From assembly GCA_037137575.1 (NCBI GenBank), contig JBAXKB010000003.1, forward strand, positions 6,506 through 70,505: 64,000 bases of DNA, given 5' to 3'. The notes under the pieces were generated by a model. It was given only the letters and a program-made list of their open reading frames with translations, did no database searches and was not told where the DNA came from. Positions 33,594 to 41,603 of this stretch are shown piece after piece (the first letter of the stretch is position 1; each line of letters begins with the position of its first letter). Position numbers and translations under genes: made by a program. Source of the DNA: UBA5976 sp037137575. GTDB taxonomy: Bacteria; Actinomycetota; Actinomycetes; S36-B12; UBA5976.

Positions 33594-33717
33594 CGACCCA
33601 TGTTTGGATTCTGTGAAGATTGACCCACCACTGCGTCACATCGTGTTGATATGGGCAACAATTAGGGGTAAGAGCAAGTACTTGCTGTGAAAAGTTTGAA
33701 GTGAGGAAATTGTCACC

Positions 33718-35031
33718 ATGACAGAGAGTCATAACGAGCACGTGGGCCAGCCTGAAGCGGCGCCAGATTCTGCAGATTTCACGCCAACAGGTCCAACTGA
33801 TAGCGCGACTGCAGACTCAGTTGATGTCTTGGCCGCTGGCGCACCCGGATCAGATTCAGCGGACGTAACCGCTGTTCCTGCGCCCACTGCAGCAGATGCA
33901 GACGCTGGTCAAGTTCTAGGAGCTACCTGGGTTTATCAGCCAAAGCCGTCATCGCCAGAATCTAAGTGGAATCGCCCGGTACTTGCTGCGGTAATCGCAG
34001 GACTAATTGCCGGCTTTTTAGGCGGGGCAGCGGGTTACCATTTGGCAGCTACGGTTGCCAATAATTCCGGCACTTATACAAACCTAATTTCCACACCTGG
34101 CGACACCTCACCGCGCCCGGATGGCTCGATTGCAAACATTGCTAAAAATGTTTTACCAGTTGTAGTTTCGATTGATGTTTCGTCTGCATCTGGCGAAGGC
34201 ACAGGCTCTGGTTTTGTCATCAAGACCACGAACACTTGGTCTTATGTTTTGACGAACAACCACGTTGTGGTGGGCGCAGGATCATCAGCTCGAATTACGG
34301 TTCATTTTCAAAATCAAAAATCTATCGGAGCCAGCATTGTTGGTCGGGATCCGTCCTACGATTTAGCGGTACTAAAGATTGCTGCTGCAAACTTGCCTGT
34401 TGCCACATTAGGAAATTCAGATGATGTTGTCGTCGGGGATACCGCAATCGCCATAGGTTCGCCGCTGGGATTAAGTGGAACAGTTACCTACGGAATCATC
34501 TCGGCGCTCAATCGCCCGGTAACCGCTGGTTCCAGCGGTGACTCATCGTTTATCAATGCGATTCAAACTGATGCCGCAATCAATCCAGGTAATTCAGGTG
34601 GTCCACTGGTGAATGCACGGGGTCAGGTAATCGGCATTAACTCAGCGATTGCCACTCTAGGCTCAACTTCACTTGGCGCAGAATCTGGCAGCATCGGACT
34701 TGGTTTTTCGATCCCAATCAACGAAGCGAAGCGAGTTGCAACTGAACTTATGCAAACTGGTTCGTCGACTCATCCGATCATTGGAATCTCAGTAGATATG
34801 CGTTACACCGGGGTGGGCGCAAAAGTTAGCGAAATTACCCCTGGTGGACCGGCGCAGAATACAGACCTTAAGCCAGGCGATGTAATTACCGCTATCGATG
34901 GAGATCTCGTAAACGATGGCACTGAATTGATAGTCAAAATTCGGGCCCGTAATTCAGGCGATAAAGTTGTACTCACGCGACGAAATAATTCTGATGTCAC
35001 AGTGGTCTTAGCGTCTAAAGCGTCTAATTAA
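33718..35031 (+). CDS. htrA: HtrA/DegP-like membrane-anchored serine protease
   Basis: The protein has a disordered Ala/Asp-rich cytoplasmic tail (1-85), one membrane helix (about 88-114) and an outside trypsin-like domain with triad His182 (TNNHVVV), Asp215 (YDLAVLK) and Ser293 (PGNSGGPL). One PDZ domain follows (about 345-430). It should degrade or refold damaged envelope proteins. In mycobacteria htrA follows sigE-rseA; here neither lies between the O-methyltransferase and htrA. A GAGGA sequence about ten bases upstream serves as ribosome-binding site. tatB follows 15 nt later and is probably cotranscribed. Confidence 0.93.
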   Translation: MTESHNEHVGQPEAAPDSADFTPTGPTDSATADSVDVLAAGAPGSDSADVTAVPAPTAADADAGQVLGATWVYQPKPSSPESKWNRPVLAAVIAGLIAGFLGGAAGYHLAATVANNSGTYTNLISTPGDTSPRPDGSIANIAKNVLPVVVSIDVSSASGEGTGSGFVIKTTNTWSYVLTNNHVVVGAGSSARITVHFQNQKSIGASIVGRDPSYDLAVLKIAAANLPVATLGNSDDVVVGDTAIAIGSPLGLSGTVTYGIISALNRPVTAGSSGDSSFINAIQTDAAINPGNSGGPLVNARGQVIGINSAIATLGSTSLGAESGSIGLGFSIPINEAKRVATELMQTGSSTHPIIGISVDMRYTGVGAKVSEITPGGPAQNTDLKPGDVITAIDGDLVNDGTELIVKIRARNSGDKVVLTRRNNSDVTVVLASKASN

Positions 35032-35046
35032 GAGGGGAAAACTCGA

Positions 35047-35373
35047 ATGCTTGGTGTTGGCTTTCCGGAACTTTTCTTTATTGCTGTTATTGCACTGGTG
35101 ATTTTTGGCCCAAATCGTTTGCCGGAAATTGCGCGCAGTGCCGGTAGCGGTATCCGACGAGCACGAGCATTTCTGGCTAATGCTATGGAATCACTTGATG
35201 AAGAAGCTAAAGGCATCACAAATTTCGCTACCGAACTACAAAGTCTGACGCCACGGGGCATCATGAATCAAGTACTGGCATCAGATAATTCATCGCGGCA
35301 AAATAGCGATACGCCGCCAGTTCGGGTTAGCCGTAATAATTTGCGAACTGACTTCGATCCAGATGCGACTTAA
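35047..35373 (+). CDS. tatB: Sec-independent translocase subunit TatB
   Basis: Part of the twin-arginine translocase, which exports folded proteins. The N-terminal helix and hinge read GVGFPELFFIAVIALVIFGPNRLPEIA, with the Phe-Gly-Pro hinge and the TatB-type glutamate near the start. An amphipathic helix follows (RSAGSGIRRARAFLANAMESL), then a polar tail. At 108 residues it is longer than typical TatA. Position after htrA matches the mycobacterial Rv1224 order. A strong AGAGGGG ribosome-binding site precedes it. The stop overlaps mrp by four bases. Confidence 0.9.
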   Translation: MLGVGFPELFFIAVIALVIFGPNRLPEIARSAGSGIRRARAFLANAMESLDEEAKGITNFATELQSLTPRGIMNQVLASDNSSRQNSDTPPVRVSRNNLRTDFDPDAT

Positions 35374-36491
35374 GAAAGAACGGTAAGTCGCAGATCGCTT
35401 AATGACCTTGGTCGATCAACCATGCGCTTTGCTAATTCACCAAGTTGAACAGCTGCCTGCGAATCTGGATGATCGACAACTAGTGGTGAACCACTATCGC
35501 CACCTTCACGCAAACGGGAATCAAAAGCTATCTTGGCTAAAAGTGGAATCTCGTAGCCAAGGTTTTCAGAAAGTGTTTTTGCTACCGACTCGCCACCGCC
35601 ACTGCCAAACAACTCCATAGCTTCGCCACAGTGTGGGCAAGTAAGTGCTGACATGTTTTCGAGCACACCGAATACTTTTTGGTCAAAAGCTGGAGCCAGC
35701 ATGCCTGCGCGAATTGCCACATCGGCTGCCGCAAGTTGTGGGGTAGTGACAACAATTAATTCTGCATGTGGCAGAAGTCGGGCCACACTCATTGGCACAT
35801 CACCAGTACCTGGTGGCATATCAAAGAGCAATACATCAAGCTCTCCCCAGTAGACGTCAGTTAGGAATGCTTCAACATATTTGTGCAGCATTGGTCCACG
35901 AGCTGCAATTGGTTCGTGCCGACCGCCTGGCTTGAAAGATAACATCGACATCACACTGATTCCGTGTGCCGATTGTGGCAACATCATTCCATCGATTGGC
36001 GTAGGACCACCAGTTAGACCGAGCATGTCAGGAATTGAGTGACCATAAATATCCGCATCTAGGATGCCAACAGATTTTCCTTGTGCAGCAAGGGATGCAG
36101 CCAAGTTCACCGTGATTGAAGACTTGCCAACGCCGCCTTTACCCGAGGCAATCGCATAGATGCGAGTCAGCGAATCCGGCTGAGTGAACGCAATCTTTTT
36201 CTGTGGACCTTGCAGCAAGTTTCGTAGTTGTTCGCGCTGCTCTTCGCTCATAGGTTCGAGTGAAACATTAACTTCGCTGACACCGGGAACAGCGCCAACA
36301 GCAGATTGCACGCCACCGGTAATGGCTTCTTTCATCGGGCAAGCAGCAATTGTTAAGTAAACATCAACGTTGACTGTTGAACCTGATATTTCAAAACCCT
36401 TGAGCATGCCAATCTCAGTTATTGGTCGGCGAATTTCTGGGTCGATAACGGTGGCAAGTGCAGCCTGAACTGCATCGCGTGAAATGCTCAC
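35370..36491 (-). CDS. mrp: Mrp/ApbC-family iron-sulfur cluster carrier ATPase
   Basis: It is a P-loop scaffold that carries and transfers 4Fe-4S clusters. The N-terminal part (about 1-90) is a DUF59/MIP18 domain (VIDPEIRRPITEIGM). The ATPase domain has the deviant Walker A GKGGVGKSSITVNLA, DADIYGHS and DMPPGTGD. CPHCGE supplies the C-x-x-C dimer cluster site. Length 373. It is the last gene of a minus-strand operon with DUF1003 and the MgtE-like gene. AAGGA precedes the GTG start. Fumarase, IspH and ferredoxin in this window are possible clients. Confidence 0.94.
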   Translation of the reverse strand: MSISRDAVQAALATVIDPEIRRPITEIGMLKGFEISGSTVNVDVYLTIAACPMKEAITGGVQSAVGAVPGVSEVNVSLEPMSEEQREQLRNLLQGPQKKIAFTQPDSLTRIYAIASGKGGVGKSSITVNLAASLAAQGKSVGILDADIYGHSIPDMLGLTGGPTPIDGMMLPQSAHGISVMSMLSFKPGGRHEPIAARGPMLHKYVEAFLTDVYWGELDVLLFDMPPGTGDVPMSVARLLPHAELIVVTTPQLAAADVAIRAGMLAPAFDQKVFGVLENMSALTCPHCGEAMELFGSGGGESVAKTLSENLGYEIPLLAKIAFDSRLREGGDSGSPLVVDHPDSQAAVQLGELAKRMVDRPRSLSDLRLTVLS

Positions 36492-36508
36492 GAATTGATC
36501 CTTAGTAA

Positions 36509-37024
36509 TTAGTTGGTTGCAGGTGAATCTTTATCATCATTATTAGAAAGCGCACCAAGTTCTTCTAATAATGACTTTATCTCGCCACGTAAGTAGTCGC
36601 GAGTTGCTAGTTCGCCAATTGCCATTCGCAGAGCAGCAACTTCGCGCGTTAAGTAGTCAGCATCAGCCAACAAGCGCTCAGTTTGATCGCGATCTTCCTG
36701 GAATTGAACGCGGTCGCGATCTGCCTGACGATTCTGGGCAAGCAAAATTAGCGGAGCTGCATATGATGCCTGAAGGGAAAGTACCAAAGTCAAAAATAAG
36801 AATGGGTATGCATCAATTTGCGCATCTTTTGGTGCAAAAATATTCCAAAGCAACCACCCAACGATTGCTAGGGTCATGTACCCAAGGAAACGCCACGATC
36901 CGAGGAATCTTGCTACTCGCTCGCTTAAGCGACCAGCTGTTTCTGAATCAACGCTTGGGCGTAGTGAGCGTGAGCGTTCTAATGGCTGATCCAATCGTGG
37001 ACCACGTCGTTCTTCGCGTGCCAT
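36509..37024 (-). CDS. DUF1003 membrane protein
   Basis: A 171-residue protein with an Arg-rich N-terminus, two membrane helices (about 47-65 and 74-97) and a long C-terminal helical segment likely to form a coiled coil. It has the DUF1003 pattern FLGSWRFLGYM...W...N followed by DAYPFLFLTLVLSLQASYAAPLILLAQNRQ. Function is unknown. It starts two bases after the stop of the MgtE-like gene and precedes mrp, the same order as Rv1232c-Rv1231c-Rv1229c. Because the MgtE-like partner has no membrane part, this protein may provide it; that is inference. Confidence 0.88.
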   Translation of the reverse strand: MAREERRGPRLDQPLERSRSLRPSVDSETAGRLSERVARFLGSWRFLGYMTLAIVGWLLWNIFAPKDAQIDAYPFLFLTLVLSLQASYAAPLILLAQNRQADRDRVQFQEDRDQTERLLADADYLTREVAALRMAIGELATRDYLRGEIKSLLEELGALSNNDDKDSPATN

Positions 37025-37026
37025 AA

Positions 37027-38277
37027 TCAGCCCTCCTCATCGTTCTCGTTTTCCCGCCAATCGTCAGGCAGCATGTGGTCAATTACATCGTCAATGGTGA
37101 CAGCGCCTAACAAGTGTCCATTCTCGTCTACAACGGGCAATGCAACCAAGTTGTATGTCGCGAAATAACGGGCGACTTGGCCTAAAGGCGCGTCAGGGCC
37201 AATTGGTTCAAGGGAACTATCCAAGATGGCTGAAACAAGTGTTGCAGGCGCTTCACGCAATAAGCGCTGCACATGAGCCACGCCAATGTAACGACCAGTA
37301 GGTGTTTCAATCGGTGGGCGTACAACATAAACCTGAGAAGCAACAGCTGGAGATAGTTCGGGCACTCGCACTCGGGCTAACGCTTCGGCAACCGTGGCAT
37401 CAGAGGAAACCAAAATTGGTTCGGTAGTCATCATGCCGCCAGCGCTGAAATCGTCGTAAGCCAAAAGGCGCCGCAAGTCTTCAGCATCTTCTGGTTCCAT
37501 AGCTTCTAGGAATGCTTGGGCACGTTCAGGTGGGAGTTCGCTCAGCAAGTCAGCAGCGTCGTCTGGGTCCATCTCTTCGAGAACATCTGTTGCTCGCTCG
37601 AGTCCGAGTTCAGAAATAATTTCAACTCGATCGTCTTCAGGAAGTTCCTCAACTACGTCGGCCAACAAATTCAGATCAAGTTGGGCAACAACCTCTAGTC
37701 GACGCTTAGGTGTTAAGCCTTGTAATACGTTTGCGATGTCTGCCGCGCGCATTGAGTGGATTGACTTAAGCAGTGAATCAACACCCTGCGGCTCGAATTC
37801 AGCGAACAAACCAGTTACTTCATTCCAGTCAACAGTCACTGTTGGGCCACGGCGGCCAAAACGACTTTCACCTTTGCGAATGAACAGACGTGAGACGTAC
37901 CAGTCATGAAGTCGACCAGATACCATGGCGATGTCTTCAACAGTGCCTTTTTCGCCGGTGACTAATAGATTGACTCTTTGATCGAGTAACTCAGCAATCA
38001 CTAGTTTCTCGTCATTGCGACGTTCGAATCGACGTAGATTCACCATTCCGCTGGTCACAACAGAGCCTGGATCCATTGCGGTAATTCGCGACATGGGCAC
38101 AAAAATTCGACGGCGTGGGGCGACTTCAACCACTAGACCGAGCACATTTGGCGCCTTGTCCGTATCGCGGGCAAGCACGACAATATCGCGGATTTTGCCC
38201 ACACGGTCACCCGCTGTATCAAAAACCGCTGTTCCGGCCAATCGGGCCAGATAAACGCGCGTTGCTGTAGTAGTCAC
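37027..38277 (-). CDS. PRC-barrel/MgtE-N/CBS protein without transport domain
   Basis: Domains in order: a PRC-barrel-like N-terminus (about 5-160, LARLAGTAVFDTAGDRVG), an MgtE intracellular N domain (about 165-280, a superhelix of LLPEDD-type repeats such as VVEELPEDDRVEI and LLSELPPERAQAFLEAMEPEDAEDL), and two CBS domains (about 285-405, TVAEALARVR and LVALPVVDENGHLLGAVTIDDVIDH). In Mg2+ transporters MgtE these parts sense cytosolic Mg2+ and gate a membrane pore, but no membrane helix is present here. It probably senses a ligand and acts on a partner, perhaps the DUF1003 protein encoded two bases downstream. The GTG start lies 6 nt behind TAATCT. Confidence 0.88.
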   Translation of the reverse strand: MTTTATRVYLARLAGTAVFDTAGDRVGKIRDIVVLARDTDKAPNVLGLVVEVAPRRRIFVPMSRITAMDPGSVVTSGMVNLRRFERRNDEKLVIAELLDQRVNLLVTGEKGTVEDIAMVSGRLHDWYVSRLFIRKGESRFGRRGPTVTVDWNEVTGLFAEFEPQGVDSLLKSIHSMRAADIANVLQGLTPKRRLEVVAQLDLNLLADVVEELPEDDRVEIISELGLERATDVLEEMDPDDAADLLSELPPERAQAFLEAMEPEDAEDLRRLLAYDDFSAGGMMTTEPILVSSDATVAEALARVRVPELSPAVASQVYVVRPPIETPTGRYIGVAHVQRLLREAPATLVSAILDSSLEPIGPDAPLGQVARYFATYNLVALPVVDENGHLLGAVTIDDVIDHMLPDDWRENENDEEG

Positions 38278-38283
38278 ACGTGA

Positions 38284-38289
38284 AGATTA
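38284..38289 (-). promoter_or_regulatory. Predicted -10 element for leaderless MgtE-like operon
   Basis: Minus-strand TAATCT, then TCACGT, then GTG 38277. It should drive three genes: the MgtE-like gene, DUF1003 and mrp. Confidence 0.6.
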
Positions 38290-38341
38290 CCCCAAAAAAT
38301 CAGTCAGGTAGACTTTCCTTAATAAACACAGGGGAGTTCGC

Positions 38342-39043
38342 GTGATTAGCGCTGGTTCGTTACTAGGCAAGATGGTGCGTTCGCTCTGTCGTGTCTCGGT
38401 ATACGGACGCGCCAATCTAGATGTTTTGGAGCAGCCGGGCCCAGCTTTAATTGTGGTGAACCATACGACAGTTGTAGATGTCATCGTAGTTTTAGGCACA
38501 CTGCACAATATGGGTTTCACTTGTGATCTGCCGTGCGAAGGCGAGTGCACACATCGGCGCCACATTCGGCCTATCGGCACTTCAGATTTATGGGACTATC
38601 CAGTTACCAAGCAAGCATGCACCAAGAGCGGCATTATTCCAGTGGATCAACACGATGGCCGCGCTGCATATCGCGCCGCGCTTGAAGCACTGCGTGCTGG
38701 TGAGTGTGTGCTTATTTACCCCGAAGGCGATGTCAAAGTTCACGACGATGGTTCTCCTCGCGATTGGCGCCCGGGCGCTGCAGGCTTAGCAAAATCGGCG
38801 TCTGTCACAGTTGTGCCAATTGCACACCATGACAGCCGAACCTTAGGTTCGGGTTCTGTTGCTAAAAGTGTTTTGTGGAGCTTCACCGGCGCACTACGAG
38901 TCCCAATTATTCGGATGCGAATTGGCAAACCAGTATCTGCCTTTGAATTGGCCCAGAAAAACTCTAAAGAAGTAAATGAAGTGCTTTCAAAAGCGTTGAA
39001 TCAGACCTGGCAAGAAGCAAGCTCTGGTGTCGTCTTTGACTAG
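38342..39043 (+). CDS. plsC: 1-acyl-sn-glycerol-3-phosphate acyltransferase-like protein (PlsC family)
   Basis: A phospholipid-synthesis-type acyltransferase. The catalytic H-x4-D motif is NHTTVVD (about 37-43) and the phosphate-binding block is LIYPEGDV. The 233-residue size fits PlsC. It likely acylates lysophosphatidate or a related lipid at the membrane; acyl specificity is not readable. A good CAGGGGAG ribosome-binding site precedes GTG 38342, so unlike its divergent neighbour this gene has a leader. The stop overlaps the helicase gene by four bases. Confidence 0.88.
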   Translation: MISAGSLLGKMVRSLCRVSVYGRANLDVLEQPGPALIVVNHTTVVDVIVVLGTLHNMGFTCDLPCEGECTHRRHIRPIGTSDLWDYPVTKQACTKSGIIPVDQHDGRAAYRAALEALRAGECVLIYPEGDVKVHDDGSPRDWRPGAAGLAKSASVTVVPIAHHDSRTLGSGSVAKSVLWSFTGALRVPIIRMRIGKPVSAFELAQKNSKEVNEVLSKALNQTWQEASSGVVFD

Positions 39044-40515
39044 TCGCTTGCTGCTTCAGGCGTATTAGTTCCACGCGTACGTTTACGTGGTGCACGTTGG
39101 GTCCGCTCTTTAGGCGCATCCTCGGTTTTTATTTCAGAAGTGCGAGCTGGTTTAGCTCTATCTGTTCTTTGCCCACCAGATTTGTTATCGCGCGCAGGCT
39201 TATTAGTTCGTGGTGCGCTGTTGCCACCCTTGCGTTTGCCGGTTTCGCCAAGTTCTTCGATGGTTTCTGCGCCAAGGCCAGCGCGACTTTGATTAGCCGT
39301 AGGCAGCTGCCCCGTGATTCCAGCAGGAATGTTTAATCCTGCGTAGACATGCGGACTTGATGAGTAAGTTTCTAGTGGATCGTTGAACGCCAATCCCAGT
39401 GTGCGGTTGATCATCTGCCAACGATTGGTGTCTTGCCAGTCGACCAAAGTGATGGCCACGCCAGTATTTCCAGCACGGCCAGTACGACCAATGCGGTGTA
39501 CATAAGTTTTATCGTCTTCAGGGCATTCGTAGTTGATAACGTGTGTTACATCAGCAACATCGATACCACGAGCAGCAACATCAGTTGCTACCAGCACATC
39601 AACTTTGCCGTTTCGGAATGCGCGCAATGCTTGTTCACGAGCGCCTTGTCCTAAGTCGCCATGTACCGAGGCAACAGCAAAGCCACGCTCACTTAGGTTT
39701 TCGCTAAGCGAACTAGCAACTCGCTTAGTGCGACAAAAAATAATGGTTAATCCGCGACCAGTTGCCTGCAAAACGCGAGCTACTAATTCTGGCTTATCCA
39801 TTTGGTGCGCACGCCAAACGTGCTGCTCGATTGCATCGACAATTGAAGATTCGTTTGTCGGATCGCTGGCACGAATGTGGGTTGGCTGTGACATGTAGCG
39901 TCGAGCAAGTGCCACAATCTGGCCTGGCATAGTTGCAGAAAACAACATGGTGTGACGAGCAGTAGGTAAGTTGCTTACTAGATTTTCAACATCTGGCAAA
40001 AAGCCCATGTCTAACATTTCATCAGCTTCGTCAAGTACAAGAACTCGCACGTTCTTTAAATTCAAATGACGTTGTTTCATCAGGTCAATAAGTCGACCCG
40101 GAGTGCCAACTGCTACGTCAACTCCTTTTTCGAGCGCTGCGATTTGTGGTTCATAAGCTTTGCCACCGTAGACACTCAAAATTTCGACATCTAATTTTGC
40201 GGCTGCTTGAGACAAGTCGCTCGCGACCTGGATTGCGAGTTCGCGCGTTGGCACAATTACAAGAGCAAGGGGAGTGCGACCCACATCAGAGGTTTTCTTT
40301 TCAAGCACCTGAGTGAGTAGCGGGATGCCGAATCCTAAAGTTTTGCCAGTTCCAGTTTTGGCTTGCCCAATAAGATCCTGGCCAGCCATTGCAATAGGCA
40401 AGGTCATTTCTTGGATTGGGAATGCCTCAATGATTCCCTGTTCGCTCAGTGCGGCGCAGATTTGCTCGGGAACACCGAGTTCAGCAAAAGTCGAGATGGT
40501 AACTCCCAGTTTCAT
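39040..40515 (-). CDS. rhlE: DEAD-box RNA helicase, RhlE-like
   Basis: An ATP-dependent RNA helicase. The Q motif is FPIQEMTLPIAM, motif I AKTGTGKT, motif II DEAD (LVLDEADEMLDMG), motif III SAT and motif VI HRIGRTGRAG. The last 100 residues are basic and disordered (Arg/Lys/Pro-rich), typical for RNA-binding tails of cold-shock helicases. ATG 40515 (MKLGVTISTFAELGVP) is the conserved start; a longer frame to 40650 lacks homology. A stem-loop ends two bases before this ATG. The gene order rhlE, ferritin-like, DUF3107, moeZ follows mycobacterial Rv3211-Rv3206c. Confidence 0.93.
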   Translation of the reverse strand: MKLGVTISTFAELGVPEQICAALSEQGIIEAFPIQEMTLPIAMAGQDLIGQAKTGTGKTLGFGIPLLTQVLEKKTSDVGRTPLALVIVPTRELAIQVASDLSQAAAKLDVEILSVYGGKAYEPQIAALEKGVDVAVGTPGRLIDLMKQRHLNLKNVRVLVLDEADEMLDMGFLPDVENLVSNLPTARHTMLFSATMPGQIVALARRYMSQPTHIRASDPTNESSIVDAIEQHVWRAHQMDKPELVARVLQATGRGLTIIFCRTKRVASSLSENLSERGFAVASVHGDLGQGAREQALRAFRNGKVDVLVATDVAARGIDVADVTHVINYECPEDDKTYVHRIGRTGRAGNTGVAITLVDWQDTNRWQMINRTLGLAFNDPLETYSSSPHVYAGLNIPAGITGQLPTANQSRAGLGAETIEELGETGKRKGGNSAPRTNKPARDNKSGGQRTDRAKPARTSEIKTEDAPKERTQRAPRKRTRGTNTPEAASD

Positions 40516-40517
40516 GG

Positions 40518-40541
40518 ATAGCCCAGAAATACTAGGGCTAT
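40518..40541 (-). promoter_or_regulatory. Stem-loop forming most of the rhlE mRNA leader
   Basis: In the minus-strand RNA, AUAGCCC pairs with GGGCUAU around a 10-nt loop. The stem ends two bases before AUG 40515. A TACGCT hexamer farther upstream would place the transcript start almost at the first stem base. It may control translation or be a target of the helicase itself. Confidence 0.5.
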
Positions 40542-40579
40542 GCCCAGCGTACCGCCGAACTAGCGTAACCTTAAATGCT

Positions 40580-41233
40580 GTGAGCAATCCTGCAGTAATT
40601 GACCTACTTGGCGTCCTGGCTTTCGGTGAACTAGTTGCCTTTGAGCGCACCGCAAATGATGCGAAATTTGCCCCTGGTGTAAGCGAGAAAATTGCTCTTG
40701 GCCGAATGGCAGCTAGTGAGTATCGTCACTATGAAGCAGTCTCAGCGCGCATTGTCGAATTAGGCGCAGACCCAATTGTGGCGATGGAACCTTTTATTGA
40801 ACCGCTAACCCAGTTTCATAACACTATGGAACCGAGTAACTGGCTCGAAGGGTTACTAAAGGCTTATGTCGGAGATGGAATTACTGCCGATTTCTATCGC
40901 GAGATTTCTGTTTACCTAGACCCACAAACCGTGACGTTAGTGAATGAAGTTTTAGGCGATATCGGTATTGCTGAATTTGCGATCGATCACATTAAGCGCG
41001 CAATTGTGCAAGATCCAAAAAATGCTGGCAAGTTAGCGCTTTGGGGTCGCAGACTTATGGGTGAAATGATTTCGCAAGCATCACTTGTTGCCAAAACTCG
41101 ACCAGCACTTGCTGGATTATTTTTAAATCCACCTGCAGGTGTTGAAATAGATTTGGACAACATGTCGACATTAGTTAGTCGACTAACAGTGGGGCATTCG
41201 CGTCGGATGGACGCATTAGGCCTAGCTGCCTAA
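40580..41233 (+). CDS. Ferritin-like (tRNA-hydroxylase-type) fold protein
   Basis: A 217-residue, all-helical protein similar in placement and pattern to Rv3210c-type ferritin-like proteins, whose fold resembles MiaE tRNA hydroxylase. Glu and His residues typical of a di-iron site are visible in part (ELVAFERTANDAKF and ASEYRHYEAVSARI), followed by helices with EPSNWLEGLLKAYVGDGITADFYREI. Catalysis is unproven. GTG 40580 is chosen since homologous sequence starts there and a TAACCT hexamer lies 8 nt upstream; the open frame from 40313 runs through the helicase gene in antisense and is not credible. Its stop abuts the DUF3107 gene. Confidence 0.78.
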   Translation: MSNPAVIDLLGVLAFGELVAFERTANDAKFAPGVSEKIALGRMAASEYRHYEAVSARIVELGADPIVAMEPFIEPLTQFHNTMEPSNWLEGLLKAYVGDGITADFYREISVYLDPQTVTLVNEVLGDIGIAEFAIDHIKRAIVQDPKNAGKLALWGRRLMGEMISQASLVAKTRPALAGLFLNPPAGVEIDLDNMSTLVSRLTVGHSRRMDALGLAA

Positions 41234-41458
41234 TTAGTCAGTAGCAAAACCTACGCGCCCAGCGCTGTTAGCACCGATTTCGACAAAAGCAATTTTTCCC
41301 CCGGGCACAATTACGCGACGACCTTTTTCGTCAACCAAAGTCAAAATTTCGCCGGACTCAACCGCTTTGTTGATTAGCTTTGCGACATCGTCAGGTGTTT
41401 GATTGCTTTCCAAAACAATTTCCCGACTTGCGTCCTGAACATTAATGCGAATTTCCAC
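41234..41458 (-). CDS. DUF3107 protein
   Basis: A 74-residue protein with MEIRINVQDASREIVLES at the start and a G-R-V-G-F near the end. It matches DUF3107, an actinobacterial family (mycobacterial TB9.4, Rv3208A). Function is unknown. GTG start, no clear ribosome-binding site. It is convergent with the ferritin-like gene with zero spacing, and divergent from moeZ. The TetR regulator usually next to it in mycobacteria is absent. Confidence 0.88.
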   Translation of the reverse strand: MEIRINVQDASREIVLESNQTPDDVAKLINKAVESGEILTLVDEKGRRVIVPGGKIAFVEIGANSAGRVGFATD

Positions 41459-41603
41459 GGTTTCTGCCGATCTCTTGAGAATCTGTTACTTACTTATTAT
41501 CGTCTGCCGCCAGACAAGTAGCGAACATATGGGCTCATTTGGCTGGGAACATACATATGCGAGAAACTGTTACCTAAAGTAACGCACATACAAGGGAGCA
41601 AAC
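41459..41603. promoter_or_regulatory. DUF3107-moeZ divergent control region with inverted repeats
   Basis: The region holds three structures: GTCTG-CCGC-CAGAC (41502-41515), two near-repeats of GAACATA...ATATG, and GTTAC-CTAAA-GTAAC (41569-41583) before the moeZ ribosome-binding site AAGGGAG. A GATAAT hexamer on the minus strand (41496-41501) may start DUF3107 transcription. Confidence 0.35.

Noticed and set aside
40313..40579. N-terminal extension of the ferritin-like frame
   Set aside because: It runs antisense through the rhlE helicase gene; the protein similarity begins only at GTG 40580.
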